64,000 nucleotides of DNA, taken from NCBI GenBank assembly GCA_015978205.1, contig JADWMM010000032.1, positions 1-64,000 of the forward strand, read 5' to 3'. Source of the stretch: Alkaliphilus sp. NP8 (GTDB lineage Bacteria; Bacillota; Clostridia; Peptostreptococcales; Natronincolaceae). Below are positions 55,697 to 63,853 of this stretch, in pieces. Under the pieces are notes generated by a model. That model worked only from the letters and a program-made list of their open reading frames with translations, was not told where the DNA came from and made no database searches. A program made the position numbers and the translations under genes. Numbering within the stretch: position 1 is the stretch's first letter; each line of letters opens with the position of its first letter.

Positions 55697-56056
55697 TTAT
55701 GCATTTAATTGTTTCTTTGCTGTTTCAACTAATTGAGCAAATCCTTCTTTATCGTAAATAGCCATTTCAGCTAATACTTTTCTGTTCATTTCAATTCCAG
55801 CTAATTTTAAACCGTTCATGAATCTTGAGTATGAAATACCATTTGCTCTAGTAGCTGCATTTATTCTTGTTATCCAAAGTTTTCTAAAATCTCTTTTTCT
55901 TAACTTTCTACCAACATATGCATGCTTTAATGATTTCATTACGAATTGGTTAGCAGGTCTGAAAAGTTTACTTCTAGCTCCTCTAAAACCTTTTGCTAAT
56001 TTCAAAACTTTTTTATGTCTTTTATGAGCTGTTTTTCCCGTTTTTATTCTAGCCAT
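55697..56056 (-). CDS. rplT: 50S ribosomal protein L20
   Basis: A 119-residue basic protein needed early in 50S assembly. It begins [20 protein letters not shown] and has [16 protein letters not shown] in the middle; the sequence is colinear with L20. It is the last gene of the infC operon and by family knowledge the autogenous repressor that binds the leader upstream of infC. AGGAGG lies before the ATG. Confidence 0.97.
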   Translation of the reverse strand: MARIKTGKTAHKRHKKVLKLAKGFRGARSKLFRPANQFVMKSLKHAYVGRKLRKRDFRKLWITRINAATRANGISYSRFMNGLKLAGIEMNRKVLAEMAIYDKEGFAQLVETAKKQLNA

Positions 56057-56083
56057 TGTTTACAACCTCCTTCTTCCATTACT

Positions 56084-56281
56084 TTATTTATATGGTAATA
56101 ATTGCGCCATTCTTCTTTGATCACCTTTAAATACTATAGCAGCTTTTCTAAGCTTTCTTTTTCTCTTAGGTGATTTCTTACTTAAAATGTGACTTCTATA
56201 AGCTTTATTTCTTTTAATTTTACCTGTAGCAGTCTTTTTAAATCTTTTAGCTGCACCTCTATGTGTTTTCATTTTTGGCAT
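56084..56281 (-). CDS. rpmI: 50S ribosomal protein L35
   Basis: A 65-residue, very basic protein with the L35 hallmark [19 protein letters not shown] and the [16 protein letters not shown] segment. It is the middle gene of infC-rpmI-rplT; GGGAGGAAAC lies before the ATG. Confidence 0.97.
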   Translation of the reverse strand: MPKMKTHRGAAKRFKKTATGKIKRNKAYRSHILSKKSPKRKRKLRKAAIVFKGDQRRMAQLLPYK

Positions 56282-56301
56282 TAGTGTTTCCTCCCTTCAA
56301 A

Positions 56302-56820
56302 TTATATGTTTTTTGGGGCCATGACCATAATCATTTGTCTACCTTCTAATTTTGGTCTTTTTTCAATATTGCCTAATTCCTCAAGCATAGAAGCAAATTC
56401 TTTCATTACTTCTTTACCTTTATTTGTATTACCAAGCTCTCTACCTCTAAATCTTATAGTAACCTTTACCTTGTTTCCACCCTTTAAGAATTTATTGGCA
56501 TTTTTAGCTTTAACACCTAAATCGTGAGCCTCAATATTAGGACTAAGTCTTACTTCTTTAATATCAATAACCTTTTGATTCTTTTTGGCTTCTTTCTCTT
56601 TCTTCGCCAGTTCATACTTGTACTTTCCATAGTCCATAATTTTGCAAACAGGTGGCTTAGCTTGAGGTGCAATCTTTACCAGGTCTAAACTTTTATCGTT
56701 TGCAATCTTTTGGGCTTCTTTTACTGACACAATACCTAATTGGTCTCCATTTGTGTCAATTAATCTTACTTCTTTGTCTCTAATTTCTTCATTAATTTGT
56801 TGCTCATTAGCTTTTTTAAT
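56302..56820 (-). CDS. infC: Translation initiation factor IF-3 (ATT start)
   Basis: A 172-residue IF-3 that keeps ribosomal subunits apart and checks start-codon choice. The N-domain begins (M)KKANEQQINEEIRDKEVRLI and contains SLDLVKIAPQAKPPVCKIMD. The C-domain runs from about 82 to MAPKNI. The start is the ATT at 56818-56820 after AGGAGGTG. Without it a canonical call would begin at GTG 56730 and lose 30 conserved residues. A non-AUG start is the known autoregulatory feature of infC. A long leader precedes it. Confidence 0.95.
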   Translation of the reverse strand: MKKANEQQINEEIRDKEVRLIDTNGDQLGIVSVKEAQKIANDKSLDLVKIAPQAKPPVCKIMDYGKYKYELAKKEKEAKKNQKVIDIKEVRLSPNIEAHDLGVKAKNANKFLKGGNKVKVTIRFRGRELGNTNKGKEVMKEFASMLEELGNIEKRPKLEGRQMIMVMAPKNI

Positions 56821-56934
56821 AACTTGACACCTCCTATATTTTTAAAAGAATTCATTTCAAACACTATAATTTAAAATTACAATGTATTTAAGCAACCCTT
56901 ACAATTAACTATCCCTATATTTATACAAAAATAA

Positions 56935-57073
56935 AGCGGATAGTTTTAGACTATCCGCATAGATTCAATAGAATTGCTATTGTTATAACAAAACAACTGC
57001 AATCAAGATATTAACCTTACTAAGCAAAGCTGTAAGGTGAGAAGCGGACGTCTTCTGCTTTGTTCACTGCTAT
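56935..57073 (-). ncRNA. Leader of the infC operon (L20-type autoregulatory leader)
   Basis: On the minus strand the transcript begins with AAAGCAGAAGACGTCCGCTT, an AGAAG..CTTCT hairpin resembling the L20 leader of low-GC bacteria. It passes through a long arm and ends in a strong hairpin GCGGATAGT/ACTATCCGC (56937-56959) with a T-rich tail. The terminator lies more than 100 nt before infC, as expected of an attenuator. The L20-leader assignment comes from sequence resemblance and position. Confidence 0.72.
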
Positions 57074-57102
57074 AGTATATCAACTGTGTTCTATATTGTC
57101 AA
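57074..57102 (-). promoter_or_regulatory. Promoter of infC-rpmI-rplT
   Basis: On the minus strand TTGACA (57097-57102), a 17-nt spacer and TATACT (57074-57079). Transcription would start just upstream of the leader hairpins. Confidence 0.87.
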
Positions 57103-57303
57103 CAGTTTTTTAAAATTTTATTACGGATTATAAAAACCACTCCTATATGTATTAATAAGACTATGTTAAAAAATATCCTTTTTTGTATGTCCATTTACAT
57201 TTGAATTTTTTTCCTTTAATTTTATATGTATAACATTTATGTTTAAGCTTTTTTTGGGCACTATAAAGTTAAAGACTACAAAAAGGTAGGTGACCAAATA
57301 AAA

Positions 57304-58914
57304 GTGAAAATTAAACTATATACTAAAAAGAAAATAACATTAACCACACTATTTATGTTAATATTTGTGAATATGGTTTTAGGTTTACTTAGATGGACAA
57401 ATAGTCCTGTAAATAATTATTTTACTTATGGAAATCGAATGTTAATTTTTGGTGTTACAATATTAGTTTCTATTTATTATATGAAACTAAACAAAAACCC
57501 ACAGTATGCACATGCTACTATAAACATGGAAAAAAAGGAGAAAGATAAAGATCAGAATTCTAACGAAACCTTCACTAAGCCTAAAACTACGTTTGAAGAT
57601 GTTGCTGGATTAGAAGAAATAAAAGAAGAGCTTATAGAAGTTATTGACTTTATTAACGAGTCAGAAAAATATAAAAAAATGGGTGCAAAAATTCCAAAAG
57701 GTATTCTTTTTCACGGACCTCCTGGAACTGGAAAAACACTACTGGCTTCTGCTGTAGCCGGAGAAACAAATTCTTCTTTTTTCTCTACAAGTGGTTCCGA
57801 ATTCGTTGAAAAATATGTAGGTGTTGGTGCTAAAAGAGTTAGAACTCTTTTTGAAAAAGCAAAAAAAGAATCTCCTAGTGTTATTTTTATTGACGAAATT
57901 GATGCAATAGGAGCTAAACGCCACTTAGATAGTAATAATGAGAAAGATCAAACATTGAATCAATTATTAGTTGAACTCGATGGATTCAATACCGATCAAA
58001 CTGTTGTAGTTATAGCAGCTACTAATAGATTAGATTTATTAGATGAGGCTTTGCTTCGTCCTGGTAGATTTGATAGACACATGTATATAAGTAATCCTAA
58101 CGTTAAGGCTAGAGAAGAAATTTTAAAGGTACATACAAAAAACAAACCTTTGGATCCAACTATAAAAATTTCTGATTTAGCTCGTAAAACTCACGGTATG
58201 AGCGGAGCTCATCTATCTAATATTGCAAATGAAGCTGCAATAATTGCCGTGAGGGAAAATAAAAACATAATTACAATAGACCATTTTGAACAAGCTATTG
58301 AAAGAGTAGTAGCTGGTTTACAAGTGAAAAATCCTACTATTCTTCCAAAAGAAAAAGAAACTGTTTCATACCACGAAGCTGGTCATGCTCTTATAGGAAA
58401 AATTTTGAGTACAGATATGGTTCAAAAAGTATCTATAATTCCTAGAGGCCAAGCCTTAGGATATGTTATACACATGCCTCAAAACGATAGATATGTATTA
58501 ACCAAAGAAGAACTATGCAATAAAATTATGGTTATGCTTGGTGGTAGAGCTGCTGAAAAACTAATTTTTGGACATTTATCTACTGGAGCAAAGGATGATT
58601 TAAAGAAAGTTACAGATCTTGCAATGCAAATGGTATGTGAGTATGGAATGAGTGAATTAGGTTGTATTTATAACGAGCCTAATATGATTCACTCTTTAAG
58701 CGATTCCATAAACTCAGAAATAAATAAAATAGTAGATGAGTGTTATAACAAAACTTATAATTATTTAAAACAATATAAAAGTCAGTTAGAAAATATTTCT
58801 GCCGCTCTCCTTGAAAAACAAACATTAAATGCTAATGAGTTAAACGAAATATTAGGTGATTTTTTAGCTATACCTAAATCTGAAAAAAATGAAGATAAAT
58901 TAGAAGCTGTGTAG
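57304..58914 (+). CDS. FtsH-like AAA+ membrane zinc protease, shortened
   Basis: A 536-residue membrane-anchored protease that unfolds and degrades membrane or soluble proteins. Two N-terminal helices (about 12-30 and 45-62) are joined by only about 14 residues, where typical FtsH has an extracytoplasmic domain of about 70. The AAA+ module follows with GPPGTGKT, Walker [12 protein letters not shown] and the second region of homology [20 protein letters not shown]. The peptidase has HEAGH with a downstream Asp in the TGAKDDLKK segment. It starts at a GTG. It is probably a paralogue of the housekeeping FtsH. Confidence 0.9.
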   Translation: MKIKLYTKKKITLTTLFMLIFVNMVLGLLRWTNSPVNNYFTYGNRMLIFGVTILVSIYYMKLNKNPQYAHATINMEKKEKDKDQNSNETFTKPKTTFEDVAGLEEIKEELIEVIDFINESEKYKKMGAKIPKGILFHGPPGTGKTLLASAVAGETNSSFFSTSGSEFVEKYVGVGAKRVRTLFEKAKKESPSVIFIDEIDAIGAKRHLDSNNEKDQTLNQLLVELDGFNTDQTVVVIAATNRLDLLDEALLRPGRFDRHMYISNPNVKAREEILKVHTKNKPLDPTIKISDLARKTHGMSGAHLSNIANEAAIIAVRENKNIITIDHFEQAIERVVAGLQVKNPTILPKEKETVSYHEAGHALIGKILSTDMVQKVSIIPRGQALGYVIHMPQNDRYVLTKEELCNKIMVMLGGRAAEKLIFGHLSTGAKDDLKKVTDLAMQMVCEYGMSELGCIYNEPNMIHSLSDSINSEINKIVDECYNKTYNYLKQYKSQLENISAALLEKQTLNANELNEILGDFLAIPKSEKNEDKLEAV

Positions 58915-58950
58915 CAAATTACTATTATAAATTGAATATTATTTAATATA

Positions 58951-58983
58951 GGGTTTAGAGATTTAATTTCTAAACCTTTCTTT
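58951..58983 (+). terminator. Terminator of the FtsH-like gene
   Basis: GGGTTTAGA and TCTAAACCT (58951-58977) form a 9-bp stem, followed by TTTCTTT. Confidence 0.72.
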
Positions 58984-59085
58984 AATATTGCATGATATTA
59001 ATATTATAATAAGAGAAAATGACCTTGAAAATATAGGTGGTGGAACTACATTATTATCAGATAGACACAAATAAATAAGAAAAAA

Positions 59086-59123
59086 ATAAGCCGTATTTTA
59101 TTTTTAAATAAAACGGCTTATTT
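59086..59123 (-). terminator. Terminator of arsenic operon A
   Basis: AATAAGCCGTATTTTATT and ATAAAACGGCTTATT form a stem of about 15 bp just after the selenoprotein gene. Confidence 0.85.
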
Positions 59124-59131
59124 TTTTGTTA

Positions 59132-59470
59132 TTATTTTTTAGTTCTTTTTAAAATACGATAAATTTTATCTTCATCCATTTTACCTGCATCAATTGTCTT
59201 ACCTTCTATTAAAGTTATTGGCATTGGATAACCTTTTTCTAAAACCTTCATCTCTTCTTCATAATCTGCTAAATCATCTTCTAGTATATCAAGAAATTTA
59301 AGTTGAAATTTATCCTTCATATCTGTATTTTCTAGAAAGCTTTTAAGTTCTTCAAATTTTTCAATAGATTTTTGATTCTCACCAGAATCGTTATTGCTAG
59401 GACCTCAGCAAGATGGTGAAATTACTTCATCTTTCATACCAAATACAAGAATATTAATTTTATCTGTCAT
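59132..59470 (-). CDS. Small Cys-Sec protein of the arsenic operon (in-frame UGA)
   Basis: A 112-residue protein if UGA at 59405-59407 is read as selenocysteine (residue 22). It begins MTDKINILVFG, then SPSC-U-GPSNND, with Cys21 next to Sec22. The layout beta strand - redox loop - helix - strand (FQLKFLDI) - helix - YPMPITLIEGK with a cis-Pro candidate - helix looks like a thioredoxin fold. It is reminiscent of ArsD or YuzD/DUF1462-type proteins, but I cannot assign a family. Coding frame, composition and a GGAGG upstream of the ATG at 59468-59470 support translation through the UGA. A SECIS-like hairpin lies 15 nt after it. It is the last gene after acr3, so a role in arsenic or selenium/thiol redox is inferred. 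Confidence 0.8.
59374..59389 (-). promoter_or_regulatory. SECIS-like hairpin of the arsenic-operon selenoprotein
   Basis: On the minus strand, 15 nt after the UGA, GATTCT-GGTG-AGAATC makes a perfect 6-bp stem with a GGUG tetraloop. This closely recalls the apical loop of known bacterial SECIS elements. Confidence 0.8.
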
Positions 59471-59657
59471 AAATATTTACCTCCATTAAAATGTTTAATT
59501 TACTATATCTGTTAGCATTTCTATTCCTTTGACTCCATATTAAAGCATTAAAACTTCTACAATTGAATAGTCGTTAACCTTAATAATCTTACCATCTATA
59601 GTTATAATACACAATATATCTTTTGTTTAATATCTATCTATAAATCCTTATTATTAT

Positions 59658-60713
59658 TTATAAAAACCAATATCTAGTTTTATTAGCAATCCTAACTAAT
59701 GCTAGCATTACTGGAACTTCTACCAATACACCTACTACAGTTGCTAAAGTAGATCCAGAGTTTAATCCAAATAATGCTATAGCCACAGCTACTGCTAACT
59801 CGAAGAAGTTACTTGCTCCAATCATTCCACCAGGAGCTGCAACATTATGAGGCAATTTCCAAGCCTTTGCCCAACCATATGCAATAGTAAAAATAAGAAA
59901 TGTTTGAATAGTTAAAGGTATAGCAATTAATACGATATGCAATGGATTACTTAAAATAACATCTCCTTGAAATGTAAATATTATAATTAAAGTTAGCAAT
60001 AGACCTATAATAGTAATATTATCAAACTTCTTTAGAAATACATTTTCAAAGTATTCTTTTCCTTTATTTTGTATAATGTACTTTCTAGAGAAATATGCAC
60101 CTGCTAATGGAATTACAATAAATAAAATAACTGATAAAAACAAAGTTCCATACGGCACAACAACATTACTTACTCCTAATAAAAGTGCAACAATAGGTGC
60201 AAAAGCAAATAAAAGAATAAGATCATTTACTGCTACCTGCACTAAAGTATAGGCAGGGTCTCCTTTAGTTAAATGGCTCCACACAAATACCATGGCTGTA
60301 CAAGGAGCTGCTCCTAATATTACTGCTCCTGCTAAGTATTCATTTGCTAAGGCTTCAGGAATTATAGCCCCAAATACCACCTTTAAGAAAAAAGCTGAAA
60401 TAGCATACATAGTAAAAGGTTTAATCAACCAGTTTGTAGTACAAGTTACTATTAAACCTTTTGGTTTTTTAGTAGCCTGTACAATACTACTAAAATCAAT
60501 TTTTAACATCATTGGATAAATCATTAACCAAATTAAGATTGCTACTGGAATAGATATTTCATAATAGGTAAATCTACTTAAAACATCTGGTACTATTGGT
60601 AACAATTGACCTATCGCCACTCCTATAACAATACAAATAGCTACCCATGCTGTTAAATATCTTTCAAAAAAGCCTAACCCGCTTCCTTTTTGTTCAAGAT
60701 TTTCATTATTCAT
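59658..60713 (-). CDS. acr3: Arsenite efflux transporter of the ACR3 family
   Basis: A 351-residue membrane protein with about 10 helices that exports As(III). The hallmark GAAPCTAMVFVWSHLTKGDP carries the conserved Cys of helix 4. LSRFTYYEISIPVAILIWLM lies near the N-terminus and PGGMIGASNFFELAVAVAIA near the C-terminus. GGAGG lies before the ATG. It lies between arsC and the Sec protein gene in one operon. The length is typical of the family. Confidence 0.94.
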   Translation of the reverse strand: MNNENLEQKGSGLGFFERYLTAWVAICIVIGVAIGQLLPIVPDVLSRFTYYEISIPVAILIWLMIYPMMLKIDFSSIVQATKKPKGLIVTCTTNWLIKPFTMYAISAFFLKVVFGAIIPEALANEYLAGAVILGAAPCTAMVFVWSHLTKGDPAYTLVQVAVNDLILLFAFAPIVALLLGVSNVVVPYGTLFLSVILFIVIPLAGAYFSRKYIIQNKGKEYFENVFLKKFDNITIIGLLLTLIIIFTFQGDVILSNPLHIVLIAIPLTIQTFLIFTIAYGWAKAWKLPHNVAAPGGMIGASNFFELAVAVAIALFGLNSGSTLATVVGVLVEVPVMLALVRIANKTRYWFL

Positions 60714-60778
60714 TACACAACCTCCTATTCAATAGTTTCAGCTTATAATAAATTAATTATTGCTTTTTATACCATTAT

Positions 60779-61180
60779 TTATAGTTCTTTATTATTTACT
60801 CTTTTAATAAGGTTTTCTACTTTATCTTTAATTAAATCTCTAGTATTTCTAAATCCTTCAATAGGCCCACCTGATGGATCATCAAGTCCCCAATCTTCAG
60901 TATGGTTACATGGAACAAATGGACACTGTACATTGCAGCCCATTGTTATAAGAATGTCTACTTCTTCAGGAATATCAGTTAAAAGTTTAGGATAATGTTC
61001 ACTCATATCTACTCCAGACTCTTCCATAACCTGTACCGCTCCTGGCTTTACTTCATGATATTTTTCTGTCCCTGCTGAATATGCCTCTAGTACATCACTT
61101 CCTAGTTTTTTTGCCCATGCTTCTGCCATTTGAGATCGACATGAATTATGAACACATACGAATGCTACTTTTTTCTTCAT
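60779..61180 (-). CDS. arsC: Arsenate reductase (thioredoxin-coupled, LMW-PTP type)
   Basis: A 133-residue enzyme that reduces arsenate to arsenite for export by Acr3. The P-loop is C9-V-H-N-S-C-R15 (CX5R). The redox Cys pair is in MGCNVQCPFVPC, with an additional nearby Cys, and the Asp loop follows at WGLDDPSGG. The ATG at 61178-61180 follows GAGGAGG; an upstream in-frame start adds 13 residues with no ribosome binding site. Second gene of operon A. Confidence 0.95.
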   Translation of the reverse strand: MKKKVAFVCVHNSCRSQMAEAWAKKLGSDVLEAYSAGTEKYHEVKPGAVQVMEESGVDMSEHYPKLLTDIPEEVDILITMGCNVQCPFVPCNHTEDWGLDDPSGGPIEGFRNTRDLIKDKVENLIKRVNNKEL

Positions 61181-61250
61181 ATTAATTCCTCCTCTAATAG
61201 TACTTACAGTGATTTTCACGAAATCACTGTATTTGTTTTGTTAACTGTAT

Positions 61251-61568
61251 TTAATTACAATTATTATTGACATCTTTACAAATGCAATTTTCTTTAGATA
61301 AGGTAATTTGTTTTATAAACTCTTGTAACTGCTCCACTTTTTCCATATTAATTGAATAAAATACCCACTTGCCTTCTTTTCTCCCTTTAACTAAATCACA
61401 TTGCTGTAAAATTTTCATATGATGAGAAATAGTAGGCTGAGTTAAGTTTAGTCCATCCATAATGTTACAAGCACATAATTCTCCACACGAAAGCATATCT
61501 AAAATAAGTAGCCTATTTTTATCTGATAGTGCTTTAAATACATCTACTTTATCTTCTATTTTAATCAC
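61251..61568 (-). CDS. arsR: ArsR family arsenic-responsive repressor (operon A)
   Basis: A winged-helix repressor of about 100-105 residues. ALSDKNRLLILDMLSCGELC contains the first Cys cluster (CGELCAC), the recognition helix is LTQPTISHHMKIL, and the wing is KGRKEGKWVFYSI. Extra Cys near the C-terminus (ENCICKD and a final Cys) may bind As(III). The GTG start at 61566-61568 sits inside the AGAGGTG ribosome binding site, which is poor. An in-frame ATA at 61557-61559 is spaced 8 nt from AGAGG, and I regard it as a candidate real start. First gene of operon A. Confidence 0.88.
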   Translation of the reverse strand: MIKIEDKVDVFKALSDKNRLLILDMLSCGELCACNIMDGLNLTQPTISHHMKILQQCDLVKGRKEGKWVFYSINMEKVEQLQEFIKQITLSKENCICKDVNNNCN

Positions 61569-61781
61569 CTCTCTTTTATATCCTAACTAATAATTTTAAA
61601 GATTTATTCAACTTAGCTTTTGTTTTCATAGATACATATAAATATATCTATGTTATAACTACAAATACTAGATACAAATAAATTAGACTTTAATATTTGT
61701 ATCATTTGTTTTTTAATACTTATTTAAATTACTGCAAAAACTTTTTCAATATAATAGTTTGTTAAAGTCAACATTCTATAC

Positions 61782-61797
61782 ATAGATGATTATCTAT
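61782..61797 (-). promoter_or_regulatory. Probable ArsR operator, operon A
   Basis: ATAGAT-gatt-ATCTAT, a 6-bp inverted repeat directly downstream of the -10 box. The same core appears before operon B at 63682-63705. Confidence 0.78.
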
Positions 61798-61801
61798 CTA
61801 T

Positions 61802-61830
61802 AGAATAAATGAACATAAATATATTGTCAA
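61802..61830 (-). promoter_or_regulatory. Promoter of arsenic operon A
   Basis: On the minus strand TTGACA (61825-61830), a 17-nt spacer and TATTCT (61802-61807). The operator lies 5 bp downstream of the -10. Confidence 0.78.
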
Positions 61831-61921
61831 TATATTTATATATTTTTCTATAGATTTTAAAATAAAATAACAATTAACTGTATGATTATATAAACTAATA
61901 TAAATTTCAAATACTTCCATT

Positions 61922-61971
61922 AATAGAAAAAAATCCAGTTAAAACTTAAGTTTCAACTGATTTTTTTCTAT
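61922..61971 (-). terminator. Terminator of arsenic operon B
   Basis: AATAGAAAAAAATC and GATTTTTTTCTA, together with CAGTT/AACTG, form an A/T-rich stem downstream of the thioredoxin-like gene. Confidence 0.72.
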
Positions 61972-62012
61972 AACCTTATATAATAAGCTTAAATAAATAT
62001 GTCGACTTTGAC

Positions 62013-62252
62013 TTATTTAAAATCTTGTAAAGCCTTAACTATTTCTTTTGGCTTTAAAACCTTTCCACTAGCTATAACCTTATCGTCAACAACTAATCCA
62101 GGAGTCGTCATTACCCCATATTCCATAATCTCCTCAAAATCTTCTACCTTTAGTACTTCTGCTTCCATACCTATTTCCTTTAATGCTTTTTCCGTATTTT
62201 CTTGCAGTTTAGCACAGTTTCTACATCCTGACCCTAAAATTTTAATTACCAT
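62013..62252 (-). CDS. Small thioredoxin-like protein (TM0996/MTH895 type)
   Basis: A 79-residue thioredoxin-fold protein with the redox motif CRNC at residues 10-13 in ILGSGCRNCAKL, a cis-Pro in GVMTTPGLVVDDKV, and a C-terminal helix. Such proteins act as small disulfide reductants. It follows the permease gene by about 60 bases in operon B, and may supply electrons or carry metal for it. AGGAGTG lies before the ATG. Confidence 0.9.
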   Translation of the reverse strand: MVIKILGSGCRNCAKLQENTEKALKEIGMEAEVLKVEDFEEIMEYGVMTTPGLVVDDKVIASGKVLKPKEIVKALQDFK

Positions 62253-62313
62253 TATGAACCACTCCTTATTTTTTTATTTTTAAATGTAGTCTTTAAAACT
62301 ACTTAATTCAAAA

Positions 62314-63318
62314 CTACATAAAAAGATATCCAAAAGCATTGAATGTATATCCAATTATAAGAATGCCTACAGTTACAATTCCTATAAAAACACCCAAAAG
62401 TTTCGGTTTAACAACTTTCTTTAGCATAATCATTGAAGGTAGGGAAAGTGCAGTTACACCCATCATAAAGGCTAAAGCAGTACCAAGTCCTACACCTTTA
62501 GCAACTAAAGCTTCAGCAATAGGTAATGTTCCAAAAATATCTGCATACATAGGAATTCCAACAAAGCTTGCAAGTGGAACAGAATACCATTTATCTTGGC
62601 CTAATAAAGCACTTATTACTGATTCTGGAATCCAGTTATGAATAGCAGCACCTATTCCAACTCCTATTAATATATATAACCAAACTTTTTGAATAATATC
62701 TAGCACTTGATCTTTTGCAAAGTCTATTCTTTCCTTAGTAGTAAGTTCTTCTGCTTCAGCATCTGCAACTTTATTGTTATATACAAAAGGTTCTACATAC
62801 TTTTCTAAATTAGATTTACTTATTATGGTTCCACCAATCACTGCAAGTATTAATCCTACAATAACATAAGCTAATGCAATCTTCCAGTTAAATATACTAG
62901 CAAGTAAAAGAACAGATGCTAAATCTACAAGGGGCGAAGAAATTAAAAATGAAAATGTAACACCAATTGGTAGTCCTGCATTTGTAAAACCTATAAACAA
63001 CGGAATGGATGAACAAGAGCAAAAAGGCGTAACAGTTCCAAGTAGTGCACTTAAAATATTTGCAGTAATTCCGTTAAATCTGCCTAAAATCTTCTTAGTT
63101 CTCTCTGGTGGAAAAAAGCTTTGAATATATGAAATACCAAAGATTAAAACAGATAATAATATAAATATTTTAATTACATCATATATAAAAAAGTGAATAC
63201 TTCCACCTAGCCTACTACCTATACTTAACCCAAAAACGTTTTCAACTAATATCCTGACTAAATCATGAAGCCACTCCATTTTAAGAAGTTGATTATTAAA
63301 CCATTCAAAAATAATCAT
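62314..63318 (-). CDS. Permease of the YraQ/ArsP (DUF318) family
   Basis: A 334-residue membrane protein with about 8-10 helices. TPFCSCSSIPLFIG holds the conserved Cys pair of the family, followed by PLVDLASVLLL. A second half begins after a cytoplasmic loop (EAEELTTKERIDF) with PMYADIFGTLPIAEALVAKG. ArsP members export trivalent organoarsenicals, and others have unknown substrates. The arsR neighbour supports an arsenic-related role. AAGGAGATG lies before the ATG. Second gene of operon B. Confidence 0.88.
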   Translation of the reverse strand: MIIFEWFNNQLLKMEWLHDLVRILVENVFGLSIGSRLGGSIHFFIYDVIKIFILLSVLIFGISYIQSFFPPERTKKILGRFNGITANILSALLGTVTPFCSCSSIPLFIGFTNAGLPIGVTFSFLISSPLVDLASVLLLASIFNWKIALAYVIVGLILAVIGGTIISKSNLEKYVEPFVYNNKVADAEAEELTTKERIDFAKDQVLDIIQKVWLYILIGVGIGAAIHNWIPESVISALLGQDKWYSVPLASFVGIPMYADIFGTLPIAEALVAKGVGLGTALAFMMGVTALSLPSMIMLKKVVKPKLLGVFIGIVTVGILIIGYTFNAFGYLFM

Positions 63319-63362
63319 TTTATATCATCTCCTTATATTATAATATTATAAATAATTTTGAT

Positions 63363-63650
63363 CTACTTCTGAATATTATTACTTATTTTTTCAAAGAAAT
63401 CTGTTAATAAATCTAAGGAATCTTTGTTAATAGAATATTTCATCCATATCCCATCTTTTCTACTTTTTATCAATCCACTTTCACTTAATATTTTCATATG
63501 ATATGAAAGAGTAGGCTGAGTTATATGGAACTCTTCTAAAATATTACATGCACAAAGTTCTCCACATGATAACATATCTAAAATTTTAACTCTCGTTTCA
63601 TCTCCCAATGCTTTCATAAATTGAGTATATTGTTTGTAATTTTTATTCAA
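63363..63650 (-). CDS. arsR: ArsR family repressor (operon B)
   Basis: A winged-helix repressor of about 95 residues, highly similar to the operon A copy. KALGDETRVKILDMLSCGEL carries the CGELCAC cluster, ITQPTLSYHMKIL is the recognition helix, and KSRKDGIWMKYSI is the wing. It lacks the extra C-terminal Cys of the other copy. The TTG at 63648-63650 was chosen because GGAG lies 10 nt before it. ATGs at 63663-63665 and 63657-63659 are also in frame but have no ribosome binding site, so the start is uncertain by five residues. First gene of operon B. Confidence 0.88.
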   Translation of the reverse strand: MNKNYKQYTQFMKALGDETRVKILDMLSCGELCACNILEEFHITQPTLSYHMKILSESGLIKSRKDGIWMKYSINKDSLDLLTDFFEKISNNIQK

Positions 63651-63681
63651 TTTCACCATCTCCATGTTAATTTTTTATTAA

Positions 63682-63705
63682 GTATATAGATAATCATCTA
63701 TATAC
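63682..63705 (-). promoter_or_regulatory. Probable ArsR operator, operon B
   Basis: GTATATAGAT-aatc-ATCTATATAC, a perfect 10-bp inverted repeat containing the same ATAGAT..ATCTAT core as operon A, just downstream of the -10 box. Confidence 0.83.
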
Positions 63706-63707
63706 AT

Positions 63708-63735
63708 TTTATACCTAGACATAGATATATGTCAA
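63708..63735 (-). promoter_or_regulatory. Promoter of arsenic operon B
   Basis: On the minus strand TTGACA (63730-63735), a 16-nt spacer and TATAAA (63708-63713), followed immediately by the operator. Confidence 0.78.
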
Positions 63736-63792
63736 TGTTTTGTTATGAATTTCTAAAATTTCACTTCTATAGAAAAATACATTTTGTTATAC

Positions 63793-63853
63793 AAAAAAAA
63801 CTTCCCTTACGGGAGTAGATATAATACCTATTTCCAGTAGGGAAGTTTTTATT
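63793..63853 (-). terminator. Terminator of thrS
   Basis: AAAAACTTCCCT and AGGGAAGTTTTT form a 12-bp stem around a long loop, immediately downstream of the thrS stop. Confidence 0.75.

Larger units (their letters stand above)
61569..61921. other. Regulatory intergenic region upstream of operon A
   Basis: AT-rich stretch without an ORF. It holds the promoter (61802-61830) and palindromic operator (61782-61797) of operon A, given separately, and runs up to the terminator of operon B at 61922. Confidence 0.6.

Noticed and set aside
57739-57924. Antisense open frames inside ftsH, PFOR, pheT, typA and other genes
   Set aside because: They lie opposite well-conserved coding sequence, lack ribosome binding sites and encode low-complexity peptides; they are shadows of the real genes.
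58985-59074. Short open frame ending in ENDLENIGGGTTLLSDRHK, maybe a gene remnant
   Set aside because: It has no ribosome binding site, no start codon in place and no family I recognise. It lies between two terminators and is too short to support.
59405-59407. UGA in the arsenic-operon gene as the end of a 21-residue peptide, with a separate 62-residue ORF after it
   Set aside because: The downstream part has no ribosome binding site and the frame continues without further stops. The hairpin and the Cys-Sec context favour read-through.
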